The notes below the pieces were generated by a model. That model worked only from the letters and a program-made list of their open reading frames with translations, had not been told where the DNA came from and searched no databases. A program made the translations under genes and the position numbers. A stretch of DNA of 64,000 nucleotides. Origin: Rhizobium sp. Pop5. Its GTDB lineage: Bacteria; Pseudomonadota; Alphaproteobacteria; Rhizobiales; Rhizobiaceae. Positions 54,054 to 63,374 of the stretch are shown here, one piece after another (the first letter of the stretch is position 1; every line of letters begins with the position of its first letter). The stretch covers positions 4,366,160 to 4,430,159 of the forward strand of contig NZ_CP099399.1 in the NCBI RefSeq assembly GCF_024721175.1, given 5' to 3'.

Positions 54054-55314
54054 CGGCGGCCTCCTGCTTCGAGTTTTTGTCCATTTCGCGCACCGCCTCG
54101 AACAGCACGGCGGCGCCGAGCGCGATGTCGTCATTGTCAGCCCATTCATCTGCGGAATGGCTGCGGCCCTCCCGGCAGGGCACGAAGATCATTGCCGCCG
54201 GCGCCACCTTGGCGATCCAGGCCGTATCGTGCCCCGCGCCGGAGGCCATGCGCCGGTGTTTCGCACCGACGCGGTCGCAGGCGGCCTCCAGGGTCGACAG
54301 CAGCCCGGCATCGCCTGGCGTCGGCAGGTTGTCGGAAACCCGGTTCTGCGGCTTGATCGTCACGTCGCAGGCGGCAGCGAGCTTTTCGACATGGCCGTCG
54401 AGCCAGCGGCAGAAAGCGTCCATATCGGCGCGGATCTCGGCCCGCCCGTCGATCAGCAGCACCACCTTCGACGGCACGACATTGGCCGCGTTCGGTTCGA
54501 TCCGGAATTCGCCGACGGTCGCCGCGAAATGGCCTGGCGTCTTGGCAAGCTCGGCGGCGGCATTGCGGATATCGAGCACCAACTGCGATGCCGCCACCAG
54601 CGCATCCGACCGCCGGTCCATCGGCGTCGTGCCGGCATGGTCGGCGCGGCCCTCGACGGTGATCTCGATCCGGGTGATGCCCGATATCGCGGTGACGATA
54701 CCGATATCCTCCCTCTCGGCTTCGAGCACCGGTCCCTGCTCGATATGAAGCTCGAGAAAGCCCGTTATATCGGGCCTGTTCTGCTGCATCAGCGCATCGG
54801 GCGTGCCGCCCATCTGCGCTATAGCCTCGGCGAGGTCGCGCCCGTCGCTGATGCGCGAAAGCCAGGCCTCCGGCAGTTGCCCGGTCATGCCGCGGCTACC
54901 GATACAGGAGACGCCGAAGATGCTGACCTCTTCGGCAAGGAAATCGATAATCTCAAGATCGTGGTCGAGCTCGATATTCTGGTCGCGAAGCGCGCGTGCC
55001 ACCTCCAGCGCCGAGATCACTCCGGCAATGCCGTCGAAGCGGCCGCCGTCCGGCACCGTATCGGAGTGCGAGCCGAGCATGATGGTGCCGAGCCATGGTT
55101 TGCGGCCCGTGCGCCGGCCGATCAGGTTGCCAGCGGCATCGATCCGCGTTTCCAGCCCCGCCGCCTTCATCCTCGCTTCAATATAGGCCCGGCCTTCGAG
55201 AAAGAGCGGCGAGAAGGCGCGCCGCGTCCAGGGATGCCCCGGCTCGGTGAGCCCGGCCAGCGCCTCTATATCCTCAGCAATCCGGCCGGCATTGACGGGC
55301 AGATTGCGGCTCAT
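54034..55314 (-). CDS. M20-family N-carbamoyl-L-amino acid hydrolase
   Basis: A 426-residue amidase of the AllC/carbamoylase group. Metal ligands appear in GSHSDTVPDGGRFDGIAGV (His, Asp), LAEEVSIFGVSCIGSRG (Glu-Glu) and ELHIEQGPVLEAE (His), with a dimerisation domain in between. In this operon the likely reaction is N-carbamoyl-L-glutamate to L-glutamate, ammonia and CO2. Coupled to the upstream amidohydrolase by a 4-bp overlap (ATGA). Confidence 0.88.
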   Translation of the reverse strand: MSRNLPVNAGRIAEDIEALAGLTEPGHPWTRRAFSPLFLEGRAYIEARMKAAGLETRIDAAGNLIGRRTGRKPWLGTIMLGSHSDTVPDGGRFDGIAGVISALEVARALRDQNIELDHDLEIIDFLAEEVSIFGVSCIGSRGMTGQLPEAWLSRISDGRDLAEAIAQMGGTPDALMQQNRPDITGFLELHIEQGPVLEAEREDIGIVTAISGITRIEITVEGRADHAGTTPMDRRSDALVAASQLVLDIRNAAAELAKTPGHFAATVGEFRIEPNAANVVPSKVVLLIDGRAEIRADMDAFCRWLDGHVEKLAAACDVTIKPQNRVSDNLPTPGDAGLLSTLEAACDRVGAKHRRMASGAGHDTAWIAKVAPAAMIFVPCREGRSHSADEWADNDDIALGAAVLFEAVREMDKNSKQEAADGTHTG

Positions 55315-56690
55315 GTCGCAGCTCCCGCGATCACCTGACGCGGCAACGGCCGAATGAACCGGCCGGTGCCGGGCTCGGCCAGCACCTTCCCGCCTTCCGC
55401 GATTTTTTCGCCGCGCAGATAGGTGGCCGACACGGTCCAGGGCAGGCGGATGCCGTTGTAAGGGCTCCAGCCGACGACGTTGTTGCCGCTTGCGGACGCA
55501 TCATAGACGCTTTCCTGCGGCTCCAGCACGGTGATATCGGCGTCCTTGCCGGGTGTCAGCGCCCCTTTGATATGATCGAGCCGGAAATGCTTCGCCGGAT
55601 TCTCAGCCATCAGCCTGGCCGCCCAGGTCAGCGGAATGCCGCGTTCGAGGGCACCTTTCACGAAAAGCGGCACCATGACCTCAAGGCCGGGAACACCGGA
55701 TGCATTGGCGAGCATGTCGGGATTGATCTTGCGGTTCTCCGACCAGCTGACGTGATCAGTCGAGACCAGCCAGACATCGCCTTCGGCCACCTTCCGCCAG
55801 AGGCTCTCCACCTCGGCGCGCGGACGAATGGGCGGATTGATTTTCGCCTTGCCGCCGAGGCGCTTTACGTCGTTTTCCTCGTCGAGCGTCAGATAGTGGA
55901 CGCAGCACTCGACCGTGGCCTCGAAACCGTCACGGCGATAGGCGCGGGCGATATCGTAGCCGCGCCGGAGCGAGCAGTGCACCACATGCGAGGGGCAGCC
56001 GGTATTGGCGCCTGTCTCAAAAATCGTGTGCATCGCCAGGAGCTCGGTGATCGCAGGCCGCGACAGCCCATGCGCCCGCCAATCGGTGATGCCGCTCGCC
56101 TTCACCTGCTCCATATAGCTGCGCACCGCCTCGTCATCCTCGTTGTGCACCCCGGCCGTCAGCCCGGTCGGCGCGATCGCCGCAAAACAGGCATCAAGCA
56201 GCGCGGGCGGAATGCGCGGAAAACGCTTGGGATCGGTGCCGAAGGTCGAGAACTTGAAGGCTGCGACACCCGCCGCGACCATTTCACGGATTCGCGCTGG
56301 GCCTTCCTCGGGGTCGACGGTGCCGTAAAGCGCGAAATCGACGCGCGCCTGCGGGCTCGCATGGTCGATCTTCCACTTTACGGCCGCAGCCGAACAGACG
56401 AGATTGCCTTCGTCATAGGGCATATCGACGATCGTTGTCACGCCGCCGGCCGCCGCCGAACGTGTCGACCAGATGAAATCCTCCTGGTCCTTCTGGGAAA
56501 GCGAATGCACCTGCGCGTCGATGGCGCCGGGCAGGATCAGCGCCTTGCCCAGCAGATGCCGTTCGCGGGCCGCAGGCGGCACGCCGAGGCCGACCTCGGC
56601 GATCCTGCCGTCGCGGACGGCGACATAACCCTCCTCGAGAATGCGATCCGGCAGCACCACCGTGCCCTGCAGAACGAGATCGAAGTCCAT
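55311..56690 (-). CDS. Hydantoinase/allantoinase-like amidohydrolase
   Basis: A 459-residue cyclic amidohydrolase. The fold and most metal ligands are there: the carbamylated-Lys candidate in VAAFKFSTFG, His in AGVHNEDDE, His in SHVVHCSLRRG and Asp in LVSTDHVSW. The first metal motif reads GAIDAQVHS, so the first His of the HxH pair is Gln. In the operon it would open the ring of hydantoin-5-propionate to N-carbamoylglutamate. It starts 20 bp after the lyase stop. Confidence 0.82.
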   Translation of the reverse strand: MDFDLVLQGTVVLPDRILEEGYVAVRDGRIAEVGLGVPPAARERHLLGKALILPGAIDAQVHSLSQKDQEDFIWSTRSAAAGGVTTIVDMPYDEGNLVCSAAAVKWKIDHASPQARVDFALYGTVDPEEGPARIREMVAAGVAAFKFSTFGTDPKRFPRIPPALLDACFAAIAPTGLTAGVHNEDDEAVRSYMEQVKASGITDWRAHGLSRPAITELLAMHTIFETGANTGCPSHVVHCSLRRGYDIARAYRRDGFEATVECCVHYLTLDEENDVKRLGGKAKINPPIRPRAEVESLWRKVAEGDVWLVSTDHVSWSENRKINPDMLANASGVPGLEVMVPLFVKGALERGIPLTWAARLMAENPAKHFRLDHIKGALTPGKDADITVLEPQESVYDASASGNNVVGWSPYNGIRLPWTVSATYLRGEKIAEGGKVLAEPGTGRFIRPLPRQVIAGAAT

Positions 56691-56709
56691 GCCGCTTCCT
56701 CCTCTGAGA

Positions 56710-58296
56710 TCAGATCGCCACCGGTTCTTGGCGGCCGAGCCGCTCCTCTATGCGCTCAAGCGAACTGAGCGCGAAGAAATCGTCGAAGGAGGCGATCGGA
56801 ACCTGCTCGGTCAGTTTCGAAAGGAAGTCATCCGAGCCGAGTTCCTCCTCGATCGCCTCGACCTCCGCCGAGAGCGGCCGATCGATCGTATAGAAATCGG
56901 CATGTTTGCGCACGACCTCATAGAGCATGGCCGCGACACCCCTGGGCTCGTCTCCCAGAATGTCCATCGCCTGGGCGGAGAGCAAGGCCTCAAGGGCGGC
57001 AAGGCGCTTCAACGCCCGCATCTGCCGGTCGAAGCGCTCGATGACGAGTGGCAGGAAGGCTGCCTCATCCTCCAGCCCGGCGGCCACCACCAGCGACTGG
57101 GCGGAAACCGGGTTGGACATCGACAGTACGCGCGAAAAGATCTCGCCGGCGAGCTTGATGATCGGCCCGAAGCCGGTGGCGATGCGTCCCGGCGGCACGA
57201 GATTGACCGGCAGGTCGCGTCGCTGGCCGTTGCCGAGAATGACGCAGCGATTGAAGGCGTTGCGCGCCGCATGCGCCATGCAGAGCGCTGCCGATTCGAG
57301 CAGGATCGTCACATCGAGCGGAAGAGAACCGCCCGATGTCATCACCCGGCCTTCGACGACGACGGGATTGTCGTCCGAGCGGCCGGTGGCGGCCAGGATC
57401 TTGTGACCCGTCGAAAGCAGGTTTTCGATCACCGCGCCGAATACTTGGGCGATCATGCGCAGGCTGAGCGGATCCTGCACATGCGTGGCGACGGGCCAGT
57501 TCCAGTCGTCAGAGGCGTTGCAGAGCCAGGCGCCGATCAACGCCTCGCGCGCCGTGCCGACGTGGCGGACCGCTTTCCAGGGATCGCGGGAGGCGCCGAG
57601 CGCGCCCGATGCCATCATGCCGGTCGCGAGCAGTACGCGGATCGAGGCTGCAGCACTCCGCGTCGTTTCCGCCGCCGCGGCAAAGCTCACCGCGTTGACG
57701 CTGAGCGAGGCGAGACTGTCGCGCGGCGCCATCCGCACCGGTTCGAGCCCTGCTGCGCGGAAGGCTTCCGCCGCCTGCATCCGGTTGCCACGATACATCG
57801 CTTCGCCGACGCCGGTCAGCACCGCGCCGATCTGCCCCATCAGCCCGATATCGGCGCAGCCGATCGAGCCGGTGCGCCGCACGACCGGAATGAGGTCGGC
57901 CTTGAGCATCGTCATATAGGCGTGGACCAGCTCCGGCGTGCAGCCGACCTGGCCGGTCAGCGCCGTATTGATGCGGATCGCCATGGCGTTGCGCACGACA
58001 TTGCAGGAAAAGGGCGTGCCGGTGCCGAAATGATGGGCACGCACCAGGCCGAGATTGAAGGTGTCGAGTTCGTCGGCCGACCACTCCACATCCTTCATCG
58101 CGCCCACACCTGTTGTCGAGCCGTAGACGGGCATGCCGGAGGCGATTGCATCTTCGACGATCTCGCGCGCGATCGCAATGCGGGCCATGCCCGTCGGCGA
58201 AGCCGAAATCGTCGCCTTGCCCGCACCGATTGCCACCATCTCGGCAAAGCCGAGCGGTCGTCCGGAAAGTTCGATACCGGGGCGTTCGTGCTGCAT
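56710..58296 (-). CDS. HutH-like lyase without MIO triad, probable ergothionase
   Basis: A 528-residue member of the aromatic amino acid lyase superfamily. YGSTTGVG (58-65) matches the YGxNTGFG region, and the C-terminal half (SLSVNAVSFAAAAETTRSAA, SDDNPVVVEGRVMTSG) keeps the fold. The MIO-forming Ala-Ser-Gly after GSIG is replaced: residues 143-150 read GSIGCADI. It therefore cannot make the MIO cofactor needed by histidine ammonia-lyases. Ergothionase, which eliminates trimethylamine from ergothioneine, is a known MIO-less relative. The neighbours supply the remaining steps to glutamate. First gene of the operon; the promoter should lie in the 89-bp gap after ubiB. Confidence 0.82.
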   Translation of the reverse strand: MQHERPGIELSGRPLGFAEMVAIGAGKATISASPTGMARIAIAREIVEDAIASGMPVYGSTTGVGAMKDVEWSADELDTFNLGLVRAHHFGTGTPFSCNVVRNAMAIRINTALTGQVGCTPELVHAYMTMLKADLIPVVRRTGSIGCADIGLMGQIGAVLTGVGEAMYRGNRMQAAEAFRAAGLEPVRMAPRDSLASLSVNAVSFAAAAETTRSAAASIRVLLATGMMASGALGASRDPWKAVRHVGTAREALIGAWLCNASDDWNWPVATHVQDPLSLRMIAQVFGAVIENLLSTGHKILAATGRSDDNPVVVEGRVMTSGGSLPLDVTILLESAALCMAHAARNAFNRCVILGNGQRRDLPVNLVPPGRIATGFGPIIKLAGEIFSRVLSMSNPVSAQSLVVAAGLEDEAAFLPLVIERFDRQMRALKRLAALEALLSAQAMDILGDEPRGVAAMLYEVVRKHADFYTIDRPLSAEVEAIEEELGSDDFLSKLTEQVPIASFDDFFALSSLERIEERLGRQEPVAI

Positions 58297-58385
58297 GTGC
58301 CTATCTCCTTGAAAATGAGATTAAGCGAGGCCTCCGTCACATGGGATATCCCAAATGCCGAACACAGCATGTTTTTGCGAACGGA

Positions 58386-59960
58386 TCAGCTCAGCATCCA
58401 GGCAATATAAAGAAGCGTCAATGCAATCGCCCAGAGCGCAATCCTGGCCGAGCGGTTGTGCCGCGCTTCAGCCTTGCCGATAGCATCCGCCGTCTGCGCG
58501 TCGAAGCGCAGCCCATGTTCGCTCATATGGAGAAGCTGGTGGTGGAATTTTTCGGTCTTCGCCGCGATTTCAGGCACGGCCTCGGCGAGCTTGACCGCCG
58601 CCTTCAGTCCATCTTGGAGATCAGTGACGATCCGCTTCGGTCCGAGATTGGTGCGAATCCAGTCGCCGACAACGGGTTCGGAGGCCTTCCACATGTTGAA
58701 GCGCGGGTTGAGCATGCGTGACACGCCTTCGACGACGACCATCGTCTTCTGCAGCATCACCAGCTCCGGCCGCGTCGCCATGTCGAAGAGTTCGGTCACT
58801 TCGAACAGCAGCGTCAGCAGCTTGCCCATCGAGATCGTCTCGGCCGGCTGTCCATGGATCGGCTCGCCGATCGCCCGGATCGCCTGGGCGAAGCTGTCGA
58901 CATTGTGGTGGCCGGGTACATAGCCTGCCTCGAAATGCACCTCCGCGACGCGGATGTAGTCGCGGGTGATGAAGCCATAGAGGATTTCGGCGAGGAACCG
59001 CCGCTCCTTTTTGCCCAGCCGTCCGACGATGCCCATGTCGACGGCGACGATCATGCCGTCTGCATCGACGAAGAGGTTGCCCGGATGCATGTCGGCATGG
59101 AAGAAGCCGTCGCGCAGCGTATGGCGCAGGAAGGACTGGATCAGCGTATCGGCGAGCAGGTTGAGGTCGTGGCCCGCCGCGCGCAGTCCCTCGACGTCGG
59201 ACATTCTCGTCCCGTCGATCCACTCCATGGTGATGACGTCGCGTCCGGTGCGCTCCCAGTCGACCTTCGGCACACGAAAGCCCGGGTCTTTTTCGGTGTT
59301 TTCGGCGATCTCGGAAAGGGCAGCCGCCTCCAGGCGAAGATCCATCTCCACCTTGGTTGTCTGTTCCAGCGTCTTCGTCACCTCGACCGGCCGCAGCCGC
59401 CGGCTGAACGGCAGGAAGCGCTCCTGCATGTGGGCAACGAGATACATCGCCTCGATGTCATGGGCAAAGCGCTGGCGCACGCCGGGCCGAACGATCTTGA
59501 CGGCGACCTTCTTTCGGCCCTCTGGAGTCTCGACTTCGGCCGGATGCACCTGGGCGATCGAGGCGGCGGCGATCGGATCGCCGAAGCTCGCATAGAGCTC
59601 GCTCATCGGCCGCCCGAGCGAAGCCTCGATATTGGCCTTGGCGGCGGCCACGGGGAAAAAGGCCATCCGGTCCTGAAGCTGCGACAGATCGTTGGCGAAT
59701 TCGACGCCGACGACATCAGGCCGTGTGGCCAGGAACTGGCCGATCTTCACATAGGAGGGGCCAAGCCGCTCGACGGCTTGCGCCAACCGGTCGCTGCGCG
59801 CAATTGCCATGGCGCGGCTGCGCGCAAACAGGCTGACGAAGGATTTGGCAAGGCTGATCGAAGGCGGCAGGCCCTCGGACGGCAATGCCGAGATCACGCC
59901 TTCACGCACGAGAATCCAGCCGACCCTGATCAGGCGGAAATAGGCTCCGAAAGTGCTCAT
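58386..59960 (-). CDS. ubiB: Ubiquinone biosynthesis protein UbiB (ABC1/Coq8 family)
   Basis: A 524-residue atypical kinase-like ATPase. Visible are the KxGQ motif (GPSYVKIGQFLATRPDVVG), the Lys in KVAVKIVRPGV, FFHADMHPGNLFVDADG and VAVDMGIVGRLGKKE, plus two C-terminal membrane segments (the last is ALWAIALTLLYIAWML). It assists the ubiquinone ring-modifying complex. It starts 3 bp after ubiE and is in one operon with it. Confidence 0.95.
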   Translation of the reverse strand: MSTFGAYFRLIRVGWILVREGVISALPSEGLPPSISLAKSFVSLFARSRAMAIARSDRLAQAVERLGPSYVKIGQFLATRPDVVGVEFANDLSQLQDRMAFFPVAAAKANIEASLGRPMSELYASFGDPIAAASIAQVHPAEVETPEGRKKVAVKIVRPGVRQRFAHDIEAMYLVAHMQERFLPFSRRLRPVEVTKTLEQTTKVEMDLRLEAAALSEIAENTEKDPGFRVPKVDWERTGRDVITMEWIDGTRMSDVEGLRAAGHDLNLLADTLIQSFLRHTLRDGFFHADMHPGNLFVDADGMIVAVDMGIVGRLGKKERRFLAEILYGFITRDYIRVAEVHFEAGYVPGHHNVDSFAQAIRAIGEPIHGQPAETISMGKLLTLLFEVTELFDMATRPELVMLQKTMVVVEGVSRMLNPRFNMWKASEPVVGDWIRTNLGPKRIVTDLQDGLKAAVKLAEAVPEIAAKTEKFHHQLLHMSEHGLRFDAQTADAIGKAEARHNRSARIALWAIALTLLYIAWMLS

Positions 59961-59963
59961 ACG

Positions 59964-60740
59964 TCAGAGCTTCCACCCGGAATGGAGTGCGGCGATGCCG
60001 CCGGTATAATTGGTGTAGGTGACGCGCGAGAAGCCGGCCTGGCGGATCATCGCTGCGAAATTCTCCTGGTTCGGAAACTTGCGGATCGATTCCACCAGGT
60101 ACTGGTAGGGTTCGGCATCGCCGGTGATCGCCTTGCCGAACTGCGGAATGGCATTGAACGACCAGGCATCGTAGATCTTATCGAGAAGCGGCATATCGAC
60201 TTCGGAAAACTCCAGCACCAGCAGCCGACCGCCGCGCTTCAGCACGCGATAGGCCTCTGACAGCGCCACATCGATCCGGGGCACGTTGCGGATGCCGAAA
60301 GCGATCGTATAGGCGTCGAAGCTTGCCGCCTCGAAAGGCAGTTCCTCGGCGTTCGCCTCGACGAAGGTGAGATTGCTGGAAAGCTTCTTCTTTTCCGCCC
60401 GCTCAGCGCCGACGGCGAGCATCGAGCCGTTGATGTCGAGCACGTTCGCATGCGCCTGCCGGTTCGATGCCTCGACGATGCGGAAGGCGATGTCGCCAGT
60501 GCCGCCCGCAACGTCGAGCACCTTGTAGCCTGGCTCCTTGCGCGGGTTCAGCGCCGAGATCATCGCATCCTTCCAGGCGCGGTGCATCCCCATCGACATG
60601 ACGTCGTTCATGATGTCGTAGCGCTTGGCGACCTTGTGGAACACCTGGTTGACCAGGCCCTGCTTCTCGCCGCCGGTCACCTCGCGGAAGCCGTAGGAGG
60701 TCTCCATGCCGCCATCGGCGGAAGTGCGGCTTTCTGACAT
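59964..60740 (-). CDS. ubiE: Ubiquinone/menaquinone C-methyltransferase
   Basis: 258 residues from the ATG at 60740 ([20 protein letters not shown]). The SAM-binding motif is [17 protein letters not shown], and the UbiE signatures are [17 protein letters not shown] and [34 protein letters not shown]. It adds the C-methyl group in ubiquinone synthesis. The upstream ATG at 60779 is not needed. Divergent from mutM, 148 bp away. Confidence 0.96.
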   Translation of the reverse strand: MSESRTSADGGMETSYGFREVTGGEKQGLVNQVFHKVAKRYDIMNDVMSMGMHRAWKDAMISALNPRKEPGYKVLDVAGGTGDIAFRIVEASNRQAHANVLDINGSMLAVGAERAEKKKLSSNLTFVEANAEELPFEAASFDAYTIAFGIRNVPRIDVALSEAYRVLKRGGRLLVLEFSEVDMPLLDKIYDAWSFNAIPQFGKAITGDAEPYQYLVESIRKFPNQENFAAMIRQAGFSRVTYTNYTGGIAALHSGWKL

Positions 60741-60888
60741 CAGACTGCTCCGTTCCTGAAGATTCGGGCACAGCGGCATAGCGAAAGACCGTGCGCAACG
60801 TTATCTATGGGCCGCGTTCTCCACGGCCCACTGGCGCTATAGCGCACATCGTCGTCGGTTGAAACACGTTAGATATAGATGGGTTAAG

Positions 60889-61779
60889 ATGCCGGAATTG
60901 CCAGAAGTCGAAACGGTCAAACGCGGCCTGACGCCGGCGATGGAGGGTGCTCGCGTCGCGAGGCTGGAGCTGCGCCGCAAGGACCTGCGCTTCCCCTTTC
61001 CGGAGGCTTTGGCGGAAAAGGTGTCCGGCCGCACCATCGTCGGCCTCGGCCGCCGCGCCAAATATCTGCTGGTCGATCTCGACGACGGCAACACGCTGAT
61101 TTCCCATCTCGGCATGTCCGGTTCCTTCCGCGTCGAGGAGGGGGCGGCCTCCGAAACGCCTGGACAGTTCCACCATGCCCGCTCGAAGGATGAGAAGCAC
61201 GATCATGTCATCTTCCATCTGGAGGGACAGGGTGGCCCGCGCCGCGTCGTCTACAACGATCCGCGTCGTTTCGGTTTCATGGATATGGTGGGGCGCGCCG
61301 ATCTCGCTGCTCACCCCTTCTTCCGCGATCTCGGGCCGGAGCCGACCGGAAATGAACTCGGCGCCGCCTACCTTGCCGAACGCTTCCGCGACAAGGCGCA
61401 GCCGCTGAAGAGCGCGCTCCTCGACCAGAAGAACATTGCCGGCCTCGGCAATATATATGTGTGCGAGGCGCTGTGGCGCTCGCATCTGTCGCCGATCCGC
61501 GCCGCCGGCACGCTGGTGACGGCAGGCGGTAAACCGAAGGAGCAGCTGAACCTGCTTGTCGCCTCGATCCGCGATGTGATTGCCGATGCCATCGCCGCCG
61601 GTGGGTCCTCGCTGCGCGACCATATCCAGACGGATGGATCGCTCGGTTATTTCCAGCATTCCTTCTCAGTCTATGATCGTGAAGGTCAGGCTTGCGGCAC
61701 GCCGGGCTGCGGCGGTACGGTCGCCCGGATCGTGCAGGCGGGTCGCTCTACCTTCTATTGCGCCACCTGTCAGAAATAA
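60889..61779 (+). CDS. mutM: Formamidopyrimidine-DNA glycosylase
   Basis: 296 residues starting [17 protein letters not shown], where the mature Pro2 is the catalytic residue that attacks the damaged nucleotide and Glu3 assists. The helix-two-turn-helix [19 protein letters not shown] and the C-terminal zinc finger [20 protein letters not shown] with CATC complete the enzyme. It removes 8-oxoguanine. The ATG at 60859 lies 10 codons upstream but would hide Pro2, so 60889 is the start. Confidence 0.97.
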   Translation: MPELPEVETVKRGLTPAMEGARVARLELRRKDLRFPFPEALAEKVSGRTIVGLGRRAKYLLVDLDDGNTLISHLGMSGSFRVEEGAASETPGQFHHARSKDEKHDHVIFHLEGQGGPRRVVYNDPRRFGFMDMVGRADLAAHPFFRDLGPEPTGNELGAAYLAERFRDKAQPLKSALLDQKNIAGLGNIYVCEALWRSHLSPIRAAGTLVTAGGKPKEQLNLLVASIRDVIADAIAAGGSSLRDHIQTDGSLGYFQHSFSVYDREGQACGTPGCGGTVARIVQAGRSTFYCATCQK

Positions 61780-61801
61780 CAGCGAGAACCGGGAGAACAG
61801 C

Positions 61802-62575
61802 ATGGCCTACGAGACCCTGATCGTCGAAACCCGAGGTAATATCGGCCTCGTCACGCTGAATCGCCCGCAGGCGTTGAACGCATTGAACTCTACCGTGCTC
61901 AAGGAATTGAAAGAGGCCTATGCCGCTTTCCATGCCGATGAGGCCGTTGGTGCCATCGTGCTCACGGGCTCCGAGCGTGCCTTCGCTGCCGGCGCCGATA
62001 TCAAGGAGATGCAGTCGCTTGAGTTCGCCGATATATATAAGAGCGATTTCATCAGTGGCTGGGATGATGTGGCCAAGGCTCGTAAGCCGGTGATTGCCGC
62101 CGTCAGCGGTTTTGCACTCGGCGGCGGCTGCGAGCTCGCGATGATGTGCGATTTCATCATCGCCTCGGAGACGGCGAAGTTCGGCCAGCCGGAAATCACC
62201 CTTGGCGTCATTCCCGGCATGGGCGGCTCGCAACGGCTGACGCGCGCCGTCGGCAAGGCCAAGGCGATGGATCTCATCCTGACCGGCCGGATGATGGATG
62301 CCGCCGAGGCCGAGCGATCGGGACTCGTTTCGCGTGTGGTGGCGCCGGAGCGTCTCATCGAAGAGGCTTTTGCCGCGGCCGAAAAGATCGCTTCGCTTTC
62401 GCGTCCTTCGGTCCTGATGGCAAAGGAGGCGGTCAATCGTGCATTCGAGATGACGCTGGAAGAGGGGCTGCGGTTCGAGCGGCGCCTCTTCCATAGTCTC
62501 TTTGCTACGGACGATCAGAAGGAGGGCATGGCCGCCTTCGTCGAGAAGCGCAAACCTGCTTTTAAGCACCGTTGA
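61802..62575 (+). CDS. Enoyl-CoA hydratase
   Basis: 257 residues from the ATG at 61802. Crotonase motifs: [31 protein letters not shown] with the first catalytic Glu region, and [21 protein letters not shown] with the second Glu. It hydrates trans-2-enoyl-CoA in beta-oxidation. It starts 22 bp after mutM and is probably co-transcribed. Often called fadB1 or paaF-like in rhizobia. Confidence 0.94.
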   Translation: MAYETLIVETRGNIGLVTLNRPQALNALNSTVLKELKEAYAAFHADEAVGAIVLTGSERAFAAGADIKEMQSLEFADIYKSDFISGWDDVAKARKPVIAAVSGFALGGGCELAMMCDFIIASETAKFGQPEITLGVIPGMGGSQRLTRAVGKAKAMDLILTGRMMDAAEAERSGLVSRVVAPERLIEEAFAAAEKIASLSRPSVLMAKEAVNRAFEMTLEEGLRFERRLFHSLFATDDQKEGMAAFVEKRKPAFKHR

Positions 62576-62766
62576 GAGCTTTTAGGCCTTTCCGGCTGGA
62601 AAGCTTGAAAATCCGCGTTGACGTGGGCCGGCTTTAGAGTTATATGCCCGCCCACGGTTCGGAAAGCCGGTTTGGTTTTCCGCGATTGCTCCCGCATTGC
62701 TGGATTTGGTGGCCGCAGGGCCCGCGGTAATGGCGGAGTTTGTTCGAATTCTTGAGAGAGGCATCC

Positions 62767-63045
62767 ATGGCCAATACAACTTCGGCGAAAAAAGCGACCC
62801 GCAAGATCGCCCGCCGTACCGACGTCAATAAGGCTCGTCGCTCGCGCGTTCGTACTTTCGTTCGCCAGGTCGAAGAGGCTATCGCATCCGGTGACGCCGA
62901 CAAGGCGAAGGCCGCTTTCCTGGCCGCTCAGCCGGAGCTTGCCCGCGCTGCCAGCAAGGGCGTACTTCACTCCAACACGGCATCTCGCAAGGTCTCGCGC
63001 CTTGCCGCTCGTGTGAAGGCACTTTCGGTCTCCGCGACCGCGTAA
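62767..63045 (+). CDS. rpsT: 30S ribosomal protein S20
   Basis: 92 residues, [20 protein letters not shown] to [17 protein letters not shown], a basic helical protein that binds 16S rRNA. The start follows GAGAGAGG; a longer frame from 62740 lacks support. Position directly upstream of dnaA is conserved in Rhizobiales. A terminator follows at 63076. Confidence 0.97.
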   Translation: MANTTSAKKATRKIARRTDVNKARRSRVRTFVRQVEEAIASGDADKAKAAFLAAQPELARAASKGVLHSNTASRKVSRLAARVKALSVSATA

Positions 63046-63075
63046 TATTTCATTAACGACCGCTTCGTTATGATT

Positions 63076-63101
63076 AGCCCGGTAATTTTACCGGGCTTTT
63101 T
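63076..63101 (+). terminator. Rho-independent terminator of rpsT
   Basis: Perfect 10-bp stem AGCCCGGTAA / TTACCGGGCT with a 2-nt loop, followed by TTTT, 30 bp after the rpsT stop. It separates rpsT from the dnaA control region. Confidence 0.9.
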
Positions 63102-63102
63102 C

Positions 63103-63374
63103 GATTCCGCCGACAGGCTCCCGCATGGTTAATCTCACGACTGTTTCGTGTCAGCGCCATGACAGGAAATATTGTTTAAAAACAATGGCTTGCGCAAGGA
63201 TGCTTTCACGCCGTGCGACTCTGGCCCAAGCTTCCGGGACCATGGACGAGTCAAGAAGATTTTTATTTTTTTTCTTTCCCTGCGTGTCAAAATAGCCCGA
63301 AAGGGGAATCTCCTTGATTCAACAGCGATTCTTTTTTGACGCTGATGTGACGCCCGAAAAGGGCGGGCGGAGTC
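63103..63374. promoter_or_regulatory. dnaA control region with seven GANTC (CcrM) sites
   Basis: GANTC occurs at 63103, 63217, 63248, 63306, 63316, 63327 and 63370, seven times in 272 bp where about one is expected by chance. In alphaproteobacteria CcrM methylates GANTC, and the methylation state controls dnaA and other cell-cycle promoters. The region also has an AT-rich run near 63258-63280. The whole gap 63046-63898 carries no gene I accept; an 85-codon frame at 63533-63790 is unconvincing. Confidence 0.6.

Noticed and set aside
56641..58410. A 589-codon plus-strand frame opposite the lyase gene
   Set aside because: Same reason: antisense to a conserved gene, no domain recognisable, long only because the DNA is GC-rich.
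58854..60260. A 468-codon plus-strand frame over ubiB and ubiE
   Set aside because: It spans two conserved minus-strand genes and their junction, and encodes no recognisable motif.
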